DNA from: Desulfobacteraceae bacterium
Lineage (GTDB): Bacteria > Desulfobacterota > DSM-4660 > Desulfatiglandales > Desulfatiglandaceae
Assembly: GCA_011048855.1 (NCBI GenBank)
Contig: DSCZ01000013.1
Location: 1-31,119 of the forward strand
Direction: 5' to 3'
Length of the DNA stretch: 31,119 nucleotides
The position numbers and the translations under genes are program-made. Shown one piece after another: positions 1 to 8,520 of this stretch. Below the pieces are notes generated by a model. It was not told the DNA's origin, searched no databases, and was given only the letters and a program-made list of their open reading frames with translations. The first letter of the stretch is position 1; the number at the start of each line of letters is the position of its first letter.

Positions 1-9
1 GGCTTAACC

Positions 10-582
10 ATGGAAGAGGTCCTTACCGTTTATCAGGCCGCTCGATATTGCAATGTGCCGTCCGAAACGATCCTTGATTGGATCAAAGCCGGTCTTATCC
101 GAGAGTACAGTTCCTCCGGGGGGCACCGAAGGATTGATCGAAAAAGCCTGGAAGCTTTCATGCATGAGCAGGGTATTCCGATTCAGGAGACGATTCCGGT
201 CGATACCAGAAAACGGATACTGGTCGTGGACGACGATCCGATTATCGTCGAAAGCATCGTTCAGGCCCTCGAAGAAGACATGCGCGACTACGAAGTTGTC
301 TCAGCTGCAGATGGTTTCGAAGCGGGCCTCCAGGTAAGCCATTTCAAGCCGGATCTGCTGATCCTCGACATTATGATGCCGGATATCAAGGGATACGAGG
401 TCTGCAGGAAAATAAAGTCCAACCCTGAGACCATGAACACAAAAATCATCGTATTGTCCGCATATCTGGATGACGAGAAATTCAAGAAAATGAAGGAATA
501 CGGTGCGGATGCCTGTTTCTCAAAGCCCCTGCCCCTGCACAGGCTGAAGGAAGAAGTGGCAGGGATGCTTGAAAATTCGTGA
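10..582 (+). CDS. HTH (MerR/excisionase-type) - receiver domain response regulator
   Basis: A 190-residue two-domain protein. Residues 5-52 form a MerR/excisionase-like winged HTH (YQAARYCNVPSETILDWIKAG, then the GGHRRI wing). Residues 68-188 form a CheY-like receiver: acidic pocket D74-D76, predicted phosphoacceptor D120 in LILDIMMPD, switch Ser150 and conserved Lys172 in FSKPLP. There is no separate output domain, so phosphorylation presumably modulates DNA binding by the N-terminal HTH. No sensor kinase is visible nearby. The ATG is only 9 bases from the window edge, so its ribosome binding site cannot be judged. It ends 40 bases before the MetF-like gene on the same strand, so it may be co-transcribed with, or regulate, the C1/redox operon that follows. 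The domain assignment is firm; the target is inference. Confidence 0.85.
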   Translation: MEEVLTVYQAARYCNVPSETILDWIKAGLIREYSSSGGHRRIDRKSLEAFMHEQGIPIQETIPVDTRKRILVVDDDPIIVESIVQALEEDMRDYEVVSAADGFEAGLQVSHFKPDLLILDIMMPDIKGYEVCRKIKSNPETMNTKIIVLSAYLDDEKFKKMKEYGADACFSKPLPLHRLKEEVAGMLENS

Positions 583-622
583 TCCCGCGCGGAACACCCA
601 GCCCCGGAGTCAGGAGGTATTT

Positions 623-1498
623 ATGAGACTTAAAGAGGCTTTGAAAAATAAGCGTTTCGTAGTCACCACCGAGGTGCAGGCGCCTGTGGAGCAGGAAACC
701 GGCGGGCTCATCGAGAATTTGAACAAAATCAGGGGAAGGGTCGATGGAGTTCTTGTATCGGAGGTAGAGTTCGAGGGGGTGGCGGCTGACACGATAACGG
801 CGTGCGAAATCATCAGTGCAAACCGTTTTGAATCCATCTATCAGATCACTACCAGGGACAAAAACAGGCTCCAGATTCAGAAAGATCTGTTGGAGGCAAG
901 TAAGGCGGGGGTAGACAACCTGCTGGTGTTCACCGAAGACTACCGCATCACCGGCGACAGCCTTCAGGAAATGATGTTTTTCCATCTGGATGCCGGAAAA
1001 ATCAGTTCGGTGCTGGAACACATGCGGGAAGGCCGCACGGTGGAAGGCAGGGACCTCGAATCCGGTGCCGATTTTTTACTCGGCTCCGGGGTGGAATCCG
1101 CATGGGGCGGAAAGGTGCCGGATCTTGCGCTCCGCGAAATGGAGGAAATGACCCGGGTCGGGGCCGGATATTTTCTTACCACGCCGGTGTTCGATCTTGA
1201 CCGTTTCGAGAAATTCCTGGCCCGCACCAGTACCTTTGGCGTCCCGGTGATTGCTGAAGTCATCATACTGCGTACCGCAGGTATGGCCAGGTTTTTGAAC
1301 AGGCATTTCAAACCCGGCCTCGTGCCCGACAGAGTGATCCGCCGCCTGGCCGAAGCTCCGGACAAAGAAAAGGCTTCAATAGAGCTTTTCGGCAATACCG
1401 TCAAAGGCTTGAAAGATATTTGCGACGGCATACATATCATCACCATCGGAGGAGAAGAAAAACTTCGATATTATCTGGACGCCGCCGGGCTCAGGTGA
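623..1498 (+). CDS. MetF-family (methylenetetrahydrofolate reductase-like) protein, divergent paralogue 1
   Basis: A 291-residue MetF-fold TIM barrel. The ATG at 623 is preceded by AGGAGGT at 612-618; an upstream in-frame TTG at 569 lacks such a site. Visible MetF landmarks are Glu17 in VVTTEV (equivalent to the catalytic Glu of E. coli MetF), TTRDKNR at about 76-82, and Asp106 in FTED. The motif that in MetF carries the folate-contacting Gln (TQAVYD in the second paralogue at 8521) reads TTPVFD here, with Thr187 in place of Gln. The usual LCLTGD is also altered. It therefore belongs to the family but may not use methylene-THF in the normal way. It opens the cluster with FdhA-like, NuoE, NuoF-GltD, MetV and MetF genes. 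It may be an FAD-carrying relay or structural subunit, or a reductase of a related pterin. Confidence 0.8.
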   Translation: MRLKEALKNKRFVVTTEVQAPVEQETGGLIENLNKIRGRVDGVLVSEVEFEGVAADTITACEIISANRFESIYQITTRDKNRLQIQKDLLEASKAGVDNLLVFTEDYRITGDSLQEMMFFHLDAGKISSVLEHMREGRTVEGRDLESGADFLLGSGVESAWGGKVPDLALREMEEMTRVGAGYFLTTPVFDLDRFEKFLARTSTFGVPVIAEVIILRTAGMARFLNRHFKPGLVPDRVIRRLAEAPDKEKASIELFGNTVKGLKDICDGIHIITIGGEEKLRYYLDAAGLR

Positions 1499-1553
1499 AG
1501 CCGGATGTTACACAACAGATCGCAAACGTGGAAATTCAGAAGGAGCAGGTCTT

Positions 1554-4211
1554 TTGGAAACCATAGCCCTCACTATTGACGGCAGGAAGGTCGTATGCAG
1601 ATCCGATGCGACAATTCTGTCTGCGGCCGAAGATAGCGGGATCCGCATCCCCACGTTGTGCAGTCACCCGGAACTCAAACCTTATGGTGCCTGCAGGATA
1701 TGCCTGGTCGAAGACGAAGAATCCGGTCGCCTTCTGGCATCCTGTGTTACGCCGGTTGCGGAAGGCATGTCCGTGCTGACCGAAAGCGAACGGGTAGTTA
1801 ATCACCGCAAAAACATCATCCGGTTGATGATGGCCGAGCACCCCGAATCCTGCATCGTCTGCAACAAAGGCAACCGGTGTGAGCTTAGAAAAATCGCGGC
1901 CGAACTGGGGATAGCCGAAACAGGCCTTTACCGGATGCCGAATTTCAAGCCCTACGAAGAGATCAATCCGTTCATCGTCCGGGATCTGAGCAAATGTATC
2001 CTGTGCGGTAAATGCATCCGGGCCGATCACGAGCTGGTCTGCACGGGTGCGATCGATTACAGCGGCCGCGGGTTTGACTCCAGACCCGCCACTGTTCATG
2101 AACGGCCACTCGAAGATTCCATTTGCACGTTTTGCGGCACCTGTGTCTCCATGTGCCCGACAGGGGCTCTTTCGGCGAAGTGTGAGGGCTTCACGGGCAC
2201 GCCGGACAGCGAGGCCGATTCCGTCTGCGGCTTCTGCGGGGTCGGGTGCAGTCTGGCGCTGGGGGTTTCGGGTGGACGAGTCGTTGAGGCGAAACCCGCA
2301 GGTATCAGGGAAAGCGTGAATGGGAGCACTCTCTGCGTCCGGGGGCATTTCGCCCACGATTATTTGAACTCCGTCGACAGGCTCACCGAACCGATCGTGC
2401 GATCGGCTGCGCCGGAAAACCATGCCGGGTTCGAACCTCTTGGTTGGGACGAAGCGATAGACAGGGCAGCATCGACTTTGGCCGGGATAAGGCGCGAGTA
2501 CGGCCCCGGGAGCATCGCGTTCATCGGATCTTCCAAATGCACGAACGAAGAAAACTATCTTTTTCAAAAAATCGCCAGGGTTTTGTTTTGTACGAATAAC
2601 GTGATAAATCTCGGCGCAATGAACGGGCAGGCATTGGTCCGTTACCTTGAGGAAAAAACGATGGGAGCCTGCCGGGTATCGCCCCTTTCCGGACTCGAAA
2701 ACGCCGAAGCCATTCTCACGGTTCACATGGACCCGGAGCAGTGGGCCCCGGTGGCCGGTTATCATATAAAACGCGCTGCAAGGGCCGGGACCCCACTCGT
2801 GGTGCTCAATTCGGGCGCCAGCTCTCTTGACATGTTCGCCGGGGTTTTCCCCCGGCCTGGGAGGTATGACGGTCAGGGTTCGGGAACGGCCGCTTTTCTC
2901 GATGCCGTCACCGATCGGTTGATTCACCTGGGAAGTGTGGATTCGGGGTATATTGAAGGTTTCACTGATGGCTACAGGGAATTCAGGGCTTCCATACGGG
3001 AGCGTTCGGTAAACCTGCCTGCAGAGGCGGCGGTTGAAGTTTTGAAGGCCACCGCAGCTCTGTCCGGCAGGAAAATCGCAGTGGTTTTGGGCCCCGACCT
3101 GTTTGAAAGGGAATGGGGACAATCTATTTTCGACGCGGCATTCAACCTGGCGCTCGCCACGGGCAGCATCGGCGCCGGTAACGCCGGCTTTTTCGTTCCG
3201 GTCGCTGAAAACAACCTTGCAGGCTCTCTGGATATGGGCTCGGCACCGGATCTGTTTCCCGGCAGGCGCCAGGTTTCAGGGGGCCGTGCAAGGAACGAGC
3301 TCGAAAAACTCTGGAATACTGAGCTTTCCGATACCCCGGGCCTGGAACTGTCGGGCCTTATAAAGGCCGCCGAAAAAGGGTCCCTCAAGGGCCTTTATAT
3401 CATGGGTGAAAATCTCGCTCGGGTGCTTCCGGATCCCTCCAGGGTGGAAAAGGCCCTTAAAAAACTGGATTTCATCGTAGTTCAGGACATCGTTCATAAC
3501 CGGACCGTGGACTTTGCTCATCTTGTGCTTCCAGGAGCCGCCTTTGCCGAAAAGACAGGTTCCTTCACTAATATGGAAGGCAGGATCCAGGCTTTTTTTC
3601 AGGTCGTCGCGCCTCCGGGAAACGCCCTGCCCGATTGGAAAATTCTCGCCCTGGTAGCGAAAAAGATGGGTTATGCGGAGCATTATGACACGGTTGACGA
3701 AATCAGGCAGGAGATAAGGCGGGTGGTGCCGCTCTATGGGAATCTTGGGAGCCACCGTCGGGAATGGCTCAGGGAGACCGAAACCGGCACGCCTTTTTCG
3801 TCGGGCGGTCCGAGGTTTTCTTTTATAAATTCGAGGGCGCCCGCCCCAAGCCGGCCGGATGACCGATACCCTTTTAACGCTTCGATCGGCCCGCTTCGCT
3901 GGCATGCGGGCGGAGGTACGAGGACCCGTAGATCCGCAAGAATTTCTTCATGTGGAAAATATGGGAATGTAGAAATCTGTCCGGAGGACATAAGCATGCT
4001 CGGTCTGACCGGAAAGGACCGGATCAGGGTGGAATCACGGTTCGGTGCAATCGAAAGAGAGTATTCGACCGGTTACGGCCTGCCGATGGGACAGGTTTTC
4101 ATCCCGCAGGGATTTCAACGAAACGATGTAATGAACCTTGCGGATCTCGACCAGTTGAAACGGCGCGCTTCCGGTTGGAGGACCTGCCGGGTGAAAATCA
4201 GCAAGATTTAA
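1554..4211 (+). CDS. NuoG/FdhA-like iron-sulfur molybdopterin-fold subunit, active-site residues missing
   Basis: An 885-residue protein. The TTG start at 1554 follows an AAGGAGCAGG ribosome binding site. Domains in order: [2Fe-2S] (C36, C47, C50, C64); the NuoG-type His-Cys cluster (H96, C100, C103, C109); a two-cluster ferredoxin domain (C148, C151, C154 and C191, C194, C197, C201); the [4Fe-4S] of molybdopterin oxidoreductases (C225, C228, C232, C261); then the molybdopterin domains and a C-terminal beta-barrel-like domain from about 790. NAD-linked formate dehydrogenases have the same architecture. However, the segment after TNNV (residues 347-350), where those enzymes have CARLCH or CARLUH, reads INLGAMNG. 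No Cys or Sec is present and no in-frame TGA. LCVKG is LCVRG, so the conserved relay Lys is Arg. I infer an electron-conducting scaffold, as in complex I NuoG, rather than an active formate dehydrogenase. Confidence 0.82.
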   Translation: METIALTIDGRKVVCRSDATILSAAEDSGIRIPTLCSHPELKPYGACRICLVEDEESGRLLASCVTPVAEGMSVLTESERVVNHRKNIIRLMMAEHPESCIVCNKGNRCELRKIAAELGIAETGLYRMPNFKPYEEINPFIVRDLSKCILCGKCIRADHELVCTGAIDYSGRGFDSRPATVHERPLEDSICTFCGTCVSMCPTGALSAKCEGFTGTPDSEADSVCGFCGVGCSLALGVSGGRVVEAKPAGIRESVNGSTLCVRGHFAHDYLNSVDRLTEPIVRSAAPENHAGFEPLGWDEAIDRAASTLAGIRREYGPGSIAFIGSSKCTNEENYLFQKIARVLFCTNNVINLGAMNGQALVRYLEEKTMGACRVSPLSGLENAEAILTVHMDPEQWAPVAGYHIKRAARAGTPLVVLNSGASSLDMFAGVFPRPGRYDGQGSGTAAFLDAVTDRLIHLGSVDSGYIEGFTDGYREFRASIRERSVNLPAEAAVEVLKATAALSGRKIAVVLGPDLFEREWGQSIFDAAFNLALATGSIGAGNAGFFVPVAENNLAGSLDMGSAPDLFPGRRQVSGGRARNELEKLWNTELSDTPGLELSGLIKAAEKGSLKGLYIMGENLARVLPDPSRVEKALKKLDFIVVQDIVHNRTVDFAHLVLPGAAFAEKTGSFTNMEGRIQAFFQVVAPPGNALPDWKILALVAKKMGYAEHYDTVDEIRQEIRRVVPLYGNLGSHRREWLRETETGTPFSSGGPRFSFINSRAPAPSRPDDRYPFNASIGPLRWHAGGGTRTRRSARISSCGKYGNVEICPEDISMLGLTGKDRIRVESRFGAIEREYSTGYGLPMGQVFIPQGFQRNDVMNLADLDQLKRRASGWRTCRVKISKI

Positions 4212-4227
4212 TTCCGGAGTCAGCCCC

Positions 4228-4713
4228 ATGCATCAAAAAGGATTCGACAGAGAAAAGCTCGAACGCATTATCGAACTTCACGGTGAGGAGAAATGGGCGT
4301 TGATCCCGCTTCTTCAGAAAGTCCAGGACGAGTTCGGCTACGTGCCTCCGGAAGCCATCGAACCCATAGCCTCTAAGTTGAAGATGTTTCCGGCACAGGT
4401 CCAGGGCGTCGTAACCTTCTACGCCGGGTTTTCGTTGAAACCCAAAGGGCGCTACGTGCTGAGGGTCTGCCGGGGGACCGCCTGCCATGTCAAAGGCGGC
4501 CGGAGCATTTTGAGACTGATCAAAAGGGAAACCGGACTTGAAGAAGGAGAGACCAGCCCGGATTACCGCTTTACCCTGGAAACTGTCGCATGCCTGGGTG
4601 CCTGCTTTCTTGCACCGACGATGATGGTGAACAGGGATTATTTCGGGAAACTCAACCCTACTAAGGTCACCAGCCTGCTTCGTGAATACGGAAAAGGCGG
4701 AGAGGATGATTGA
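4228..4713 (+). CDS. nuoE: NuoE-like [2Fe-2S] subunit (thioredoxin-like ferredoxin)
   Basis: A 161-residue protein of full NuoE/HoxE/HndA length. The N-terminal helical part (about 1-75) includes the family motif LIPLLQKVQDEFGYVPPEA. It is followed by a thioredoxin-like fold with the four cluster ligands in CRGTACHVKGG (Cys-x4-Cys) and ACLGACFLAP (Cys-x3-Cys). In known enzymes this subunit pairs with NuoF and passes electrons between FMN and the other clusters. The ATG lies 16 bases after the preceding stop with a CGGAG-like site. The stop (TGA at 4711-4713) overlaps the start of the NuoF fusion, which suggests translational coupling and 1:1 production. The cytoplasmic NADH-oxidising NuoEF module is firm by family; its partner here is inferred to be the FdhA-like protein and the MetF/MetV proteins. 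Confidence 0.93.
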   Translation: MHQKGFDREKLERIIELHGEEKWALIPLLQKVQDEFGYVPPEAIEPIASKLKMFPAQVQGVVTFYAGFSLKPKGRYVLRVCRGTACHVKGGRSILRLIKRETGLEEGETSPDYRFTLETVACLGACFLAPTMMVNRDYFGKLNPTKVTSLLREYGKGGEDD

Positions 4714-7700
4714 GTTCAATGGACAGACTCGTTTCCATCGGCGGACTGGAATTGTTCCGGAACAAGGTGCTGGCCGAATCCGCTGGAAAAAAAACCCAGG
4801 TGCATGTGTGCATGACAGGTTGCCGGGCTTACGGGGCGGCGACCGTAAGAGACGCGCTTGTCGATGAAGTCACCCGGCGGGGGCTCGACGGGTCGGTGGA
4901 AATCCGCTCCACCGGATGTCACGGTTTCTGTGCCAAGGCGCCTGTGATCGCGGTCGAACCGGAAGGGATCCAATACCAGGAGATTGACCCCGGGGACGCA
5001 GCCGAAATCGTCGGTGAAACCCTTGTGCGGGGCCGGTTGATAGCGAGACTGGCATACAAGGACCCCAAGACCGGGCAACCGGTGTACCATCGAAACCGGA
5101 TACCGTTCTACAAAAAGCAGTTCCGCCGGGTGCTGGCCATCTGCGGCCGTATAGACCCGACAAGGATTGACCACTATATCGCCGCCGGTGGTTACAAAGC
5201 TCTCGCTAAAGCCCTCGAAAGAATGCCCCCGGAATATGTCGTTGAGCAGGTCGTGGCCTCCGGCCTCAGAGGGCGGGGAGGCGCAGGTTTTCCCACCGGA
5301 CTCAAATGGCGTTTCGCCCGCCGCTCCGAAAACACGCCAAAATATCTCGTCTGCAATGCCGATGAAGGAGATCCTGGTGCCTTCATGGACCGTGCGATCT
5401 TGGAAGGCGATCCTCATTCGGTTATCGAAGGAATGCTCCTGGGTGCGTACGCAATCGGCGCTGAATATGGTTTCATTTATGTGCGTGAAGAGTACCCGAT
5501 CGCAGTGGAACACCTGACCATCGCGATAGCTGCGGCGGAATCTCTGGGATTGCTCGGGGAAAACATCCTGGGCAAGGGTTTTGATTTTCACCTGTCACTT
5601 AAGATGGGCGCAGGGGCATTCGTGTGCGGTGAAGAGACCGCGCTAATGGCTTCGATAGAAGGCAGGCGCGGGATGCCGAATCCGCGGCCGCCGTTTCCCG
5701 CCCAATCCGGAATCGACGGTAAACCAACCAACATCAACAATGTCGAAACTCTGGCCAACATCCCTCTGATAATCAAGAACGGCCCCGGCTGGTATGCGGA
5801 GGTCGGAACAGATAAGAGTAAGGGAACAAAGATCTTTTCATTGGCCGGCAAGGTCAATAATACCGGCCTTGTGGAAGTGCCGATAGGAACGACGATAAAG
5901 GAGGTGGTCTTTGATATCGGTGGAGGCATTCCGAAAAGCCGCCGCTTCAAGGCGGTTCAGATGGGCGGTCCCGCCGGAGGTTGCGTACCTGCGCGCTTTC
6001 TGAACCTTCCAATAGACTACGACACTCTCCAGCGCATCGGAGCTATTATGGGCTCCGGCGGCATGGTGGTGATGGATGAAAATAACTGCATGGTTGAAAT
6101 AGCCCGCTTCTTTCTGAACTTCACCCAGTCGGAATCCTGCGGTAAATGCACCCCGTGCAGACTCGGCACCACCCAGATGCTTGAAATCCTGACACGCATC
6201 ACCCTCGGAGAAGGGAGGGCCGACGACATGGAGACCCTCAAATCCATCGGGGAGACGATGATGGAGACCTCCTTGTGTGGTCTGGGCCAGGCAAGCCCCA
6301 AGCCTGTGATATCGACGCTGCGCTACTTCGAAGACGAATACAGGGACCATATACTGGAACATCGCTGCCCCGGTGCGGTTTGTGATTCGATGGTGATTTC
6401 GGCATGCCAGCATGCATGCCCGGCCGGCATAGATGTGCCGAACTACGTGGCCGCCATCGCGAGCGGCGACTACGACACCGCAGTTGAAATCATCAGGGAG
6501 AAAAATCCTTTTGCGGCAGTATGCGGCCGTGTTTGCATAAATCCCTGCGAATACAAATGCAGACGCGGAGAGCTGGATGATCCAGTGGCTATCCGTGCGC
6601 TCAAGAGGTTTGCTACAGACAGGCACTATGAAAAGCACGGAGCCGAACGGGAGCCTTTCCCGGTGACTCGGGACGAGAAGGTGGCCGTCGTGGGCGCCGG
6701 ACCCGCCGGGCTTACATGCGCATATTTTCTCGCGCGGTCCGGTTATCAGACAACGGTTTTCGAGGCACAGGCGGTTCCAGGCGGAATGCTTTCGATAGCA
6801 CTTCCCGAATTCCGCCTTCCCCGGAGCATCATAGACATGGAGATCAGGCATATCGAAAGCTCCGGGGTCAAGATTGTCTACAACACCCCGATAGACGCCA
6901 ACCATACGGTGGATGACCTGTTGAAAGAAGGTTTCAGTGCAGTGTTTATCGCAGCCGGAGCCCAGGCCAGCAAACGCATCGGAATCCCGGGCGAGGAGGA
7001 CGGACTTGCCGGTCTCCACTACGGCCTAGGTTTCCTCCGGGATATACGGATCGGTAAAGGCACATGGCTTTCAGGAAAGACAGTCGTAATCGGAGGCGGA
7101 AATGTGGCTGTAGATGTCGCCCGTACTGCGCTTCGCTCCGGGGCGGAAGAAGTGCGGATTTTCTGCCTTGAGAGCCGAGATGAGATGCCCGCCTGGGAAA
7201 AAGACATTGCCGAGGCTGAAGAGGAGGGGGTCATCATAAATCCATCATGGTCCCCGGAAAGAATATACACCGAAAAGGACAGGGTCAAAGCCGTTGGTTT
7301 TTCCCGCTGTGTGTCTGTCTTCGACCAGGACGGTCGTTTCAATCCCTCATGTGATGAAACCAATACGCTGAATGTGGAGGCGGAAAACTTGATAATCTCT
7401 ATCGGCCAGGCCCCTGACATGTCGTTTCTTCCGGAGGACAGCAGGCTCGAAAGAGCACTTTGGGGGACACTTGCGGTCAATGAAAATACCCTGGCCACGA
7501 ATATCCCCGGAGTTTTCGCGGGAGGAGACTTCACGACCGGCCCCACATTCCTGATTCGGGCCATTGCATCGGGCAGGCGGGCTGCAATTTCCATCAACAG
7601 GTACCTGTCCGGCGACAGGTCCCGGATATTGATGCCCGATGAGAAAAGCCCGATCGAGCAGGATGCCGGTCTCGCGCTGGATATGGAATCCGCAGCTGAG

Positions 7701-7844
7701 CAGCCGAGAGTGAAGATTGAAATTGAAAAACCCGAAGACCGCATCAAGGATTTCCGGGAGGTGGAAAGAGGGCTGACGGTGGAAGAAGCCCTTTTTGAAG
7801 CCAAAAGGTGTCTCAGATGTGATCTTGAAAAACGGAAGGAATAA
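4710..7844 (+). CDS. NuoF-GltD fusion: NADH/FMN/Fe-S subunit fused to an NAD(P)H/FAD oxidoreductase
   Basis: A 1044-residue fusion. Residues 1-115 are a thioredoxin-like [2Fe-2S] domain (C34, C38, C70, C74). Residues about 140-545 are NuoF: FMN/NADH loop GLRGRGGAGFPTGLKW at 185-200, NADEGDPGAF, an SLBB region, and the [4Fe-4S] ligands C477, C480, C483 and C523. Residues about 560-1000 are a GltD/NfnB-like module: paired Cys motifs at C566/C570 and C605/C609/C613/C617, FAD motif VVGAGPAGLTCAY near 660, NAD(P) motif VVIGGGNVAVDVA near 793, and a terminal GGDFTTGPT FAD motif. A last CLRCD lies near the C-terminus. The protein may hold FMN, FAD and at least four Fe-S clusters, a composition seen in electron-bifurcating enzymes. 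The TTG at 4710 overlaps the nuoE stop; an ATG at 4719 is the alternative start. Confidence 0.92.
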   Translation: MSSMDRLVSIGGLELFRNKVLAESAGKKTQVHVCMTGCRAYGAATVRDALVDEVTRRGLDGSVEIRSTGCHGFCAKAPVIAVEPEGIQYQEIDPGDAAEIVGETLVRGRLIARLAYKDPKTGQPVYHRNRIPFYKKQFRRVLAICGRIDPTRIDHYIAAGGYKALAKALERMPPEYVVEQVVASGLRGRGGAGFPTGLKWRFARRSENTPKYLVCNADEGDPGAFMDRAILEGDPHSVIEGMLLGAYAIGAEYGFIYVREEYPIAVEHLTIAIAAAESLGLLGENILGKGFDFHLSLKMGAGAFVCGEETALMASIEGRRGMPNPRPPFPAQSGIDGKPTNINNVETLANIPLIIKNGPGWYAEVGTDKSKGTKIFSLAGKVNNTGLVEVPIGTTIKEVVFDIGGGIPKSRRFKAVQMGGPAGGCVPARFLNLPIDYDTLQRIGAIMGSGGMVVMDENNCMVEIARFFLNFTQSESCGKCTPCRLGTTQMLEILTRITLGEGRADDMETLKSIGETMMETSLCGLGQASPKPVISTLRYFEDEYRDHILEHRCPGAVCDSMVISACQHACPAGIDVPNYVAAIASGDYDTAVEIIREKNPFAAVCGRVCINPCEYKCRRGELDDPVAIRALKRFATDRHYEKHGAEREPFPVTRDEKVAVVGAGPAGLTCAYFLARSGYQTTVFEAQAVPGGMLSIALPEFRLPRSIIDMEIRHIESSGVKIVYNTPIDANHTVDDLLKEGFSAVFIAAGAQASKRIGIPGEEDGLAGLHYGLGFLRDIRIGKGTWLSGKTVVIGGGNVAVDVARTALRSGAEEVRIFCLESRDEMPAWEKDIAEAEEEGVIINPSWSPERIYTEKDRVKAVGFSRCVSVFDQDGRFNPSCDETNTLNVEAENLIISIGQAPDMSFLPEDSRLERALWGTLAVNENTLATNIPGVFAGGDFTTGPTFLIRAIASGRRAAISINRYLSGDRSRILMPDEKSPIEQDAGLALDMESAAEQPRVKIEIEKPEDRIKDFREVERGLTVEEALFEAKRCLRCDLEKRKE

Positions 7845-7847
7845 AAA

Positions 7848-8504
7848 ATGATCCGATCTATCACCCGTCGAAAGCCCCTTGAAGAAATCGATCGCCTGCT
7901 CGAAGGATCCTCCAGAGTCTTCATAATCGGCTGCGGAACATGCTCTACTCTGACAAGGACCGGAGGCACGGTTGAAGTGGAAGCCATGAAAGAGATTCTT
8001 TTCGACAAAGGCAAGACCATCACGGGCACTACCGTCGTTCCTGTGGCCTGCGACAACCTCACCCGGGAAATCCTTGACGAATTCGGCGGGAGCATAATCC
8101 AGGCAGACACACTCCTGGTCATGTCCTGTGCATTCGGAGTTCAAAATCTGGCTCTCCGGTTCAAGCAATTCGTGGTGCCGGCGCTCGACACGTTGTTCAT
8201 AGGGGAAGAGAACGTCTCCGGTCAATTCAATGAAGTATGCATCCAGTGCGGAACCTGCATACTCGGGGAGACCGGAGGCATCTGCCCGGTCACATCATGT
8301 CACAAGGGCCTCGTAAACGGACCCTGCGGCGGAACCAGCAATGGAAAATGCGAGATAGACTCCGACAAAGACTGTGCCTGGACGATGATTTACAATCGTC
8401 TTAAGGAACTGGGCCGGATAGACGCCATGCGGGTTTATCAAAAGCCACGGAACCACCTGGGAGAACCCCGGCCCGGTAAATTCGACGCCGGTGTCTGGAA
8501 GTAG
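7848..8504 (+). CDS. metV: MetV, zinc/Fe-S partner of methylenetetrahydrofolate reductase
   Basis: A 218-residue protein of the methylene-THF reductase C-terminal/MetV family. The N-terminal half carries CGTC (C29, C32), C68 and C94, the probable zinc or metal-binding set. The C-terminal half has C131, C134, C137 and C146, followed by C151, C160, C168 and C176, including the family signature LVNGPCGGTSNGKCE, consistent with two [4Fe-4S] clusters. In acetogens MetV binds MetF and brings electrons to its FAD. The ATG follows the previous stop by three bases, and an AAGGAA-type site lies in the end of the upstream gene. The next gene, metF, begins 16 bases after this stop. Adjacent metV-metF is the standard arrangement of the anaerobic Wood-Ljungdahl methyl branch. 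Confidence 0.93.
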   Translation: MIRSITRRKPLEEIDRLLEGSSRVFIIGCGTCSTLTRTGGTVEVEAMKEILFDKGKTITGTTVVPVACDNLTREILDEFGGSIIQADTLLVMSCAFGVQNLALRFKQFVVPALDTLFIGEENVSGQFNEVCIQCGTCILGETGGICPVTSCHKGLVNGPCGGTSNGKCEIDSDKDCAWTMIYNRLKELGRIDAMRVYQKPRNHLGEPRPGKFDAGVWK

Positions 8505-8520
8505 AGGAAAGGACAAAACC

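Noticed and set aside
2560..2680. Possible selenocysteine codon in the FdhA-like gene
   Set aside because: The active-site region was read codon by codon around TNNVINLGAMNG. There is no in-frame TGA, so selenocysteine is not encoded here.
1536..3122. 528-codon open frame on the minus strand opposite the FdhA-like gene
   Set aside because: The plus-strand protein has clear Fe-S and molybdopterin-family motifs over the same DNA. The minus frame has no recognisable domain and is a shadow of GC-rich codons.
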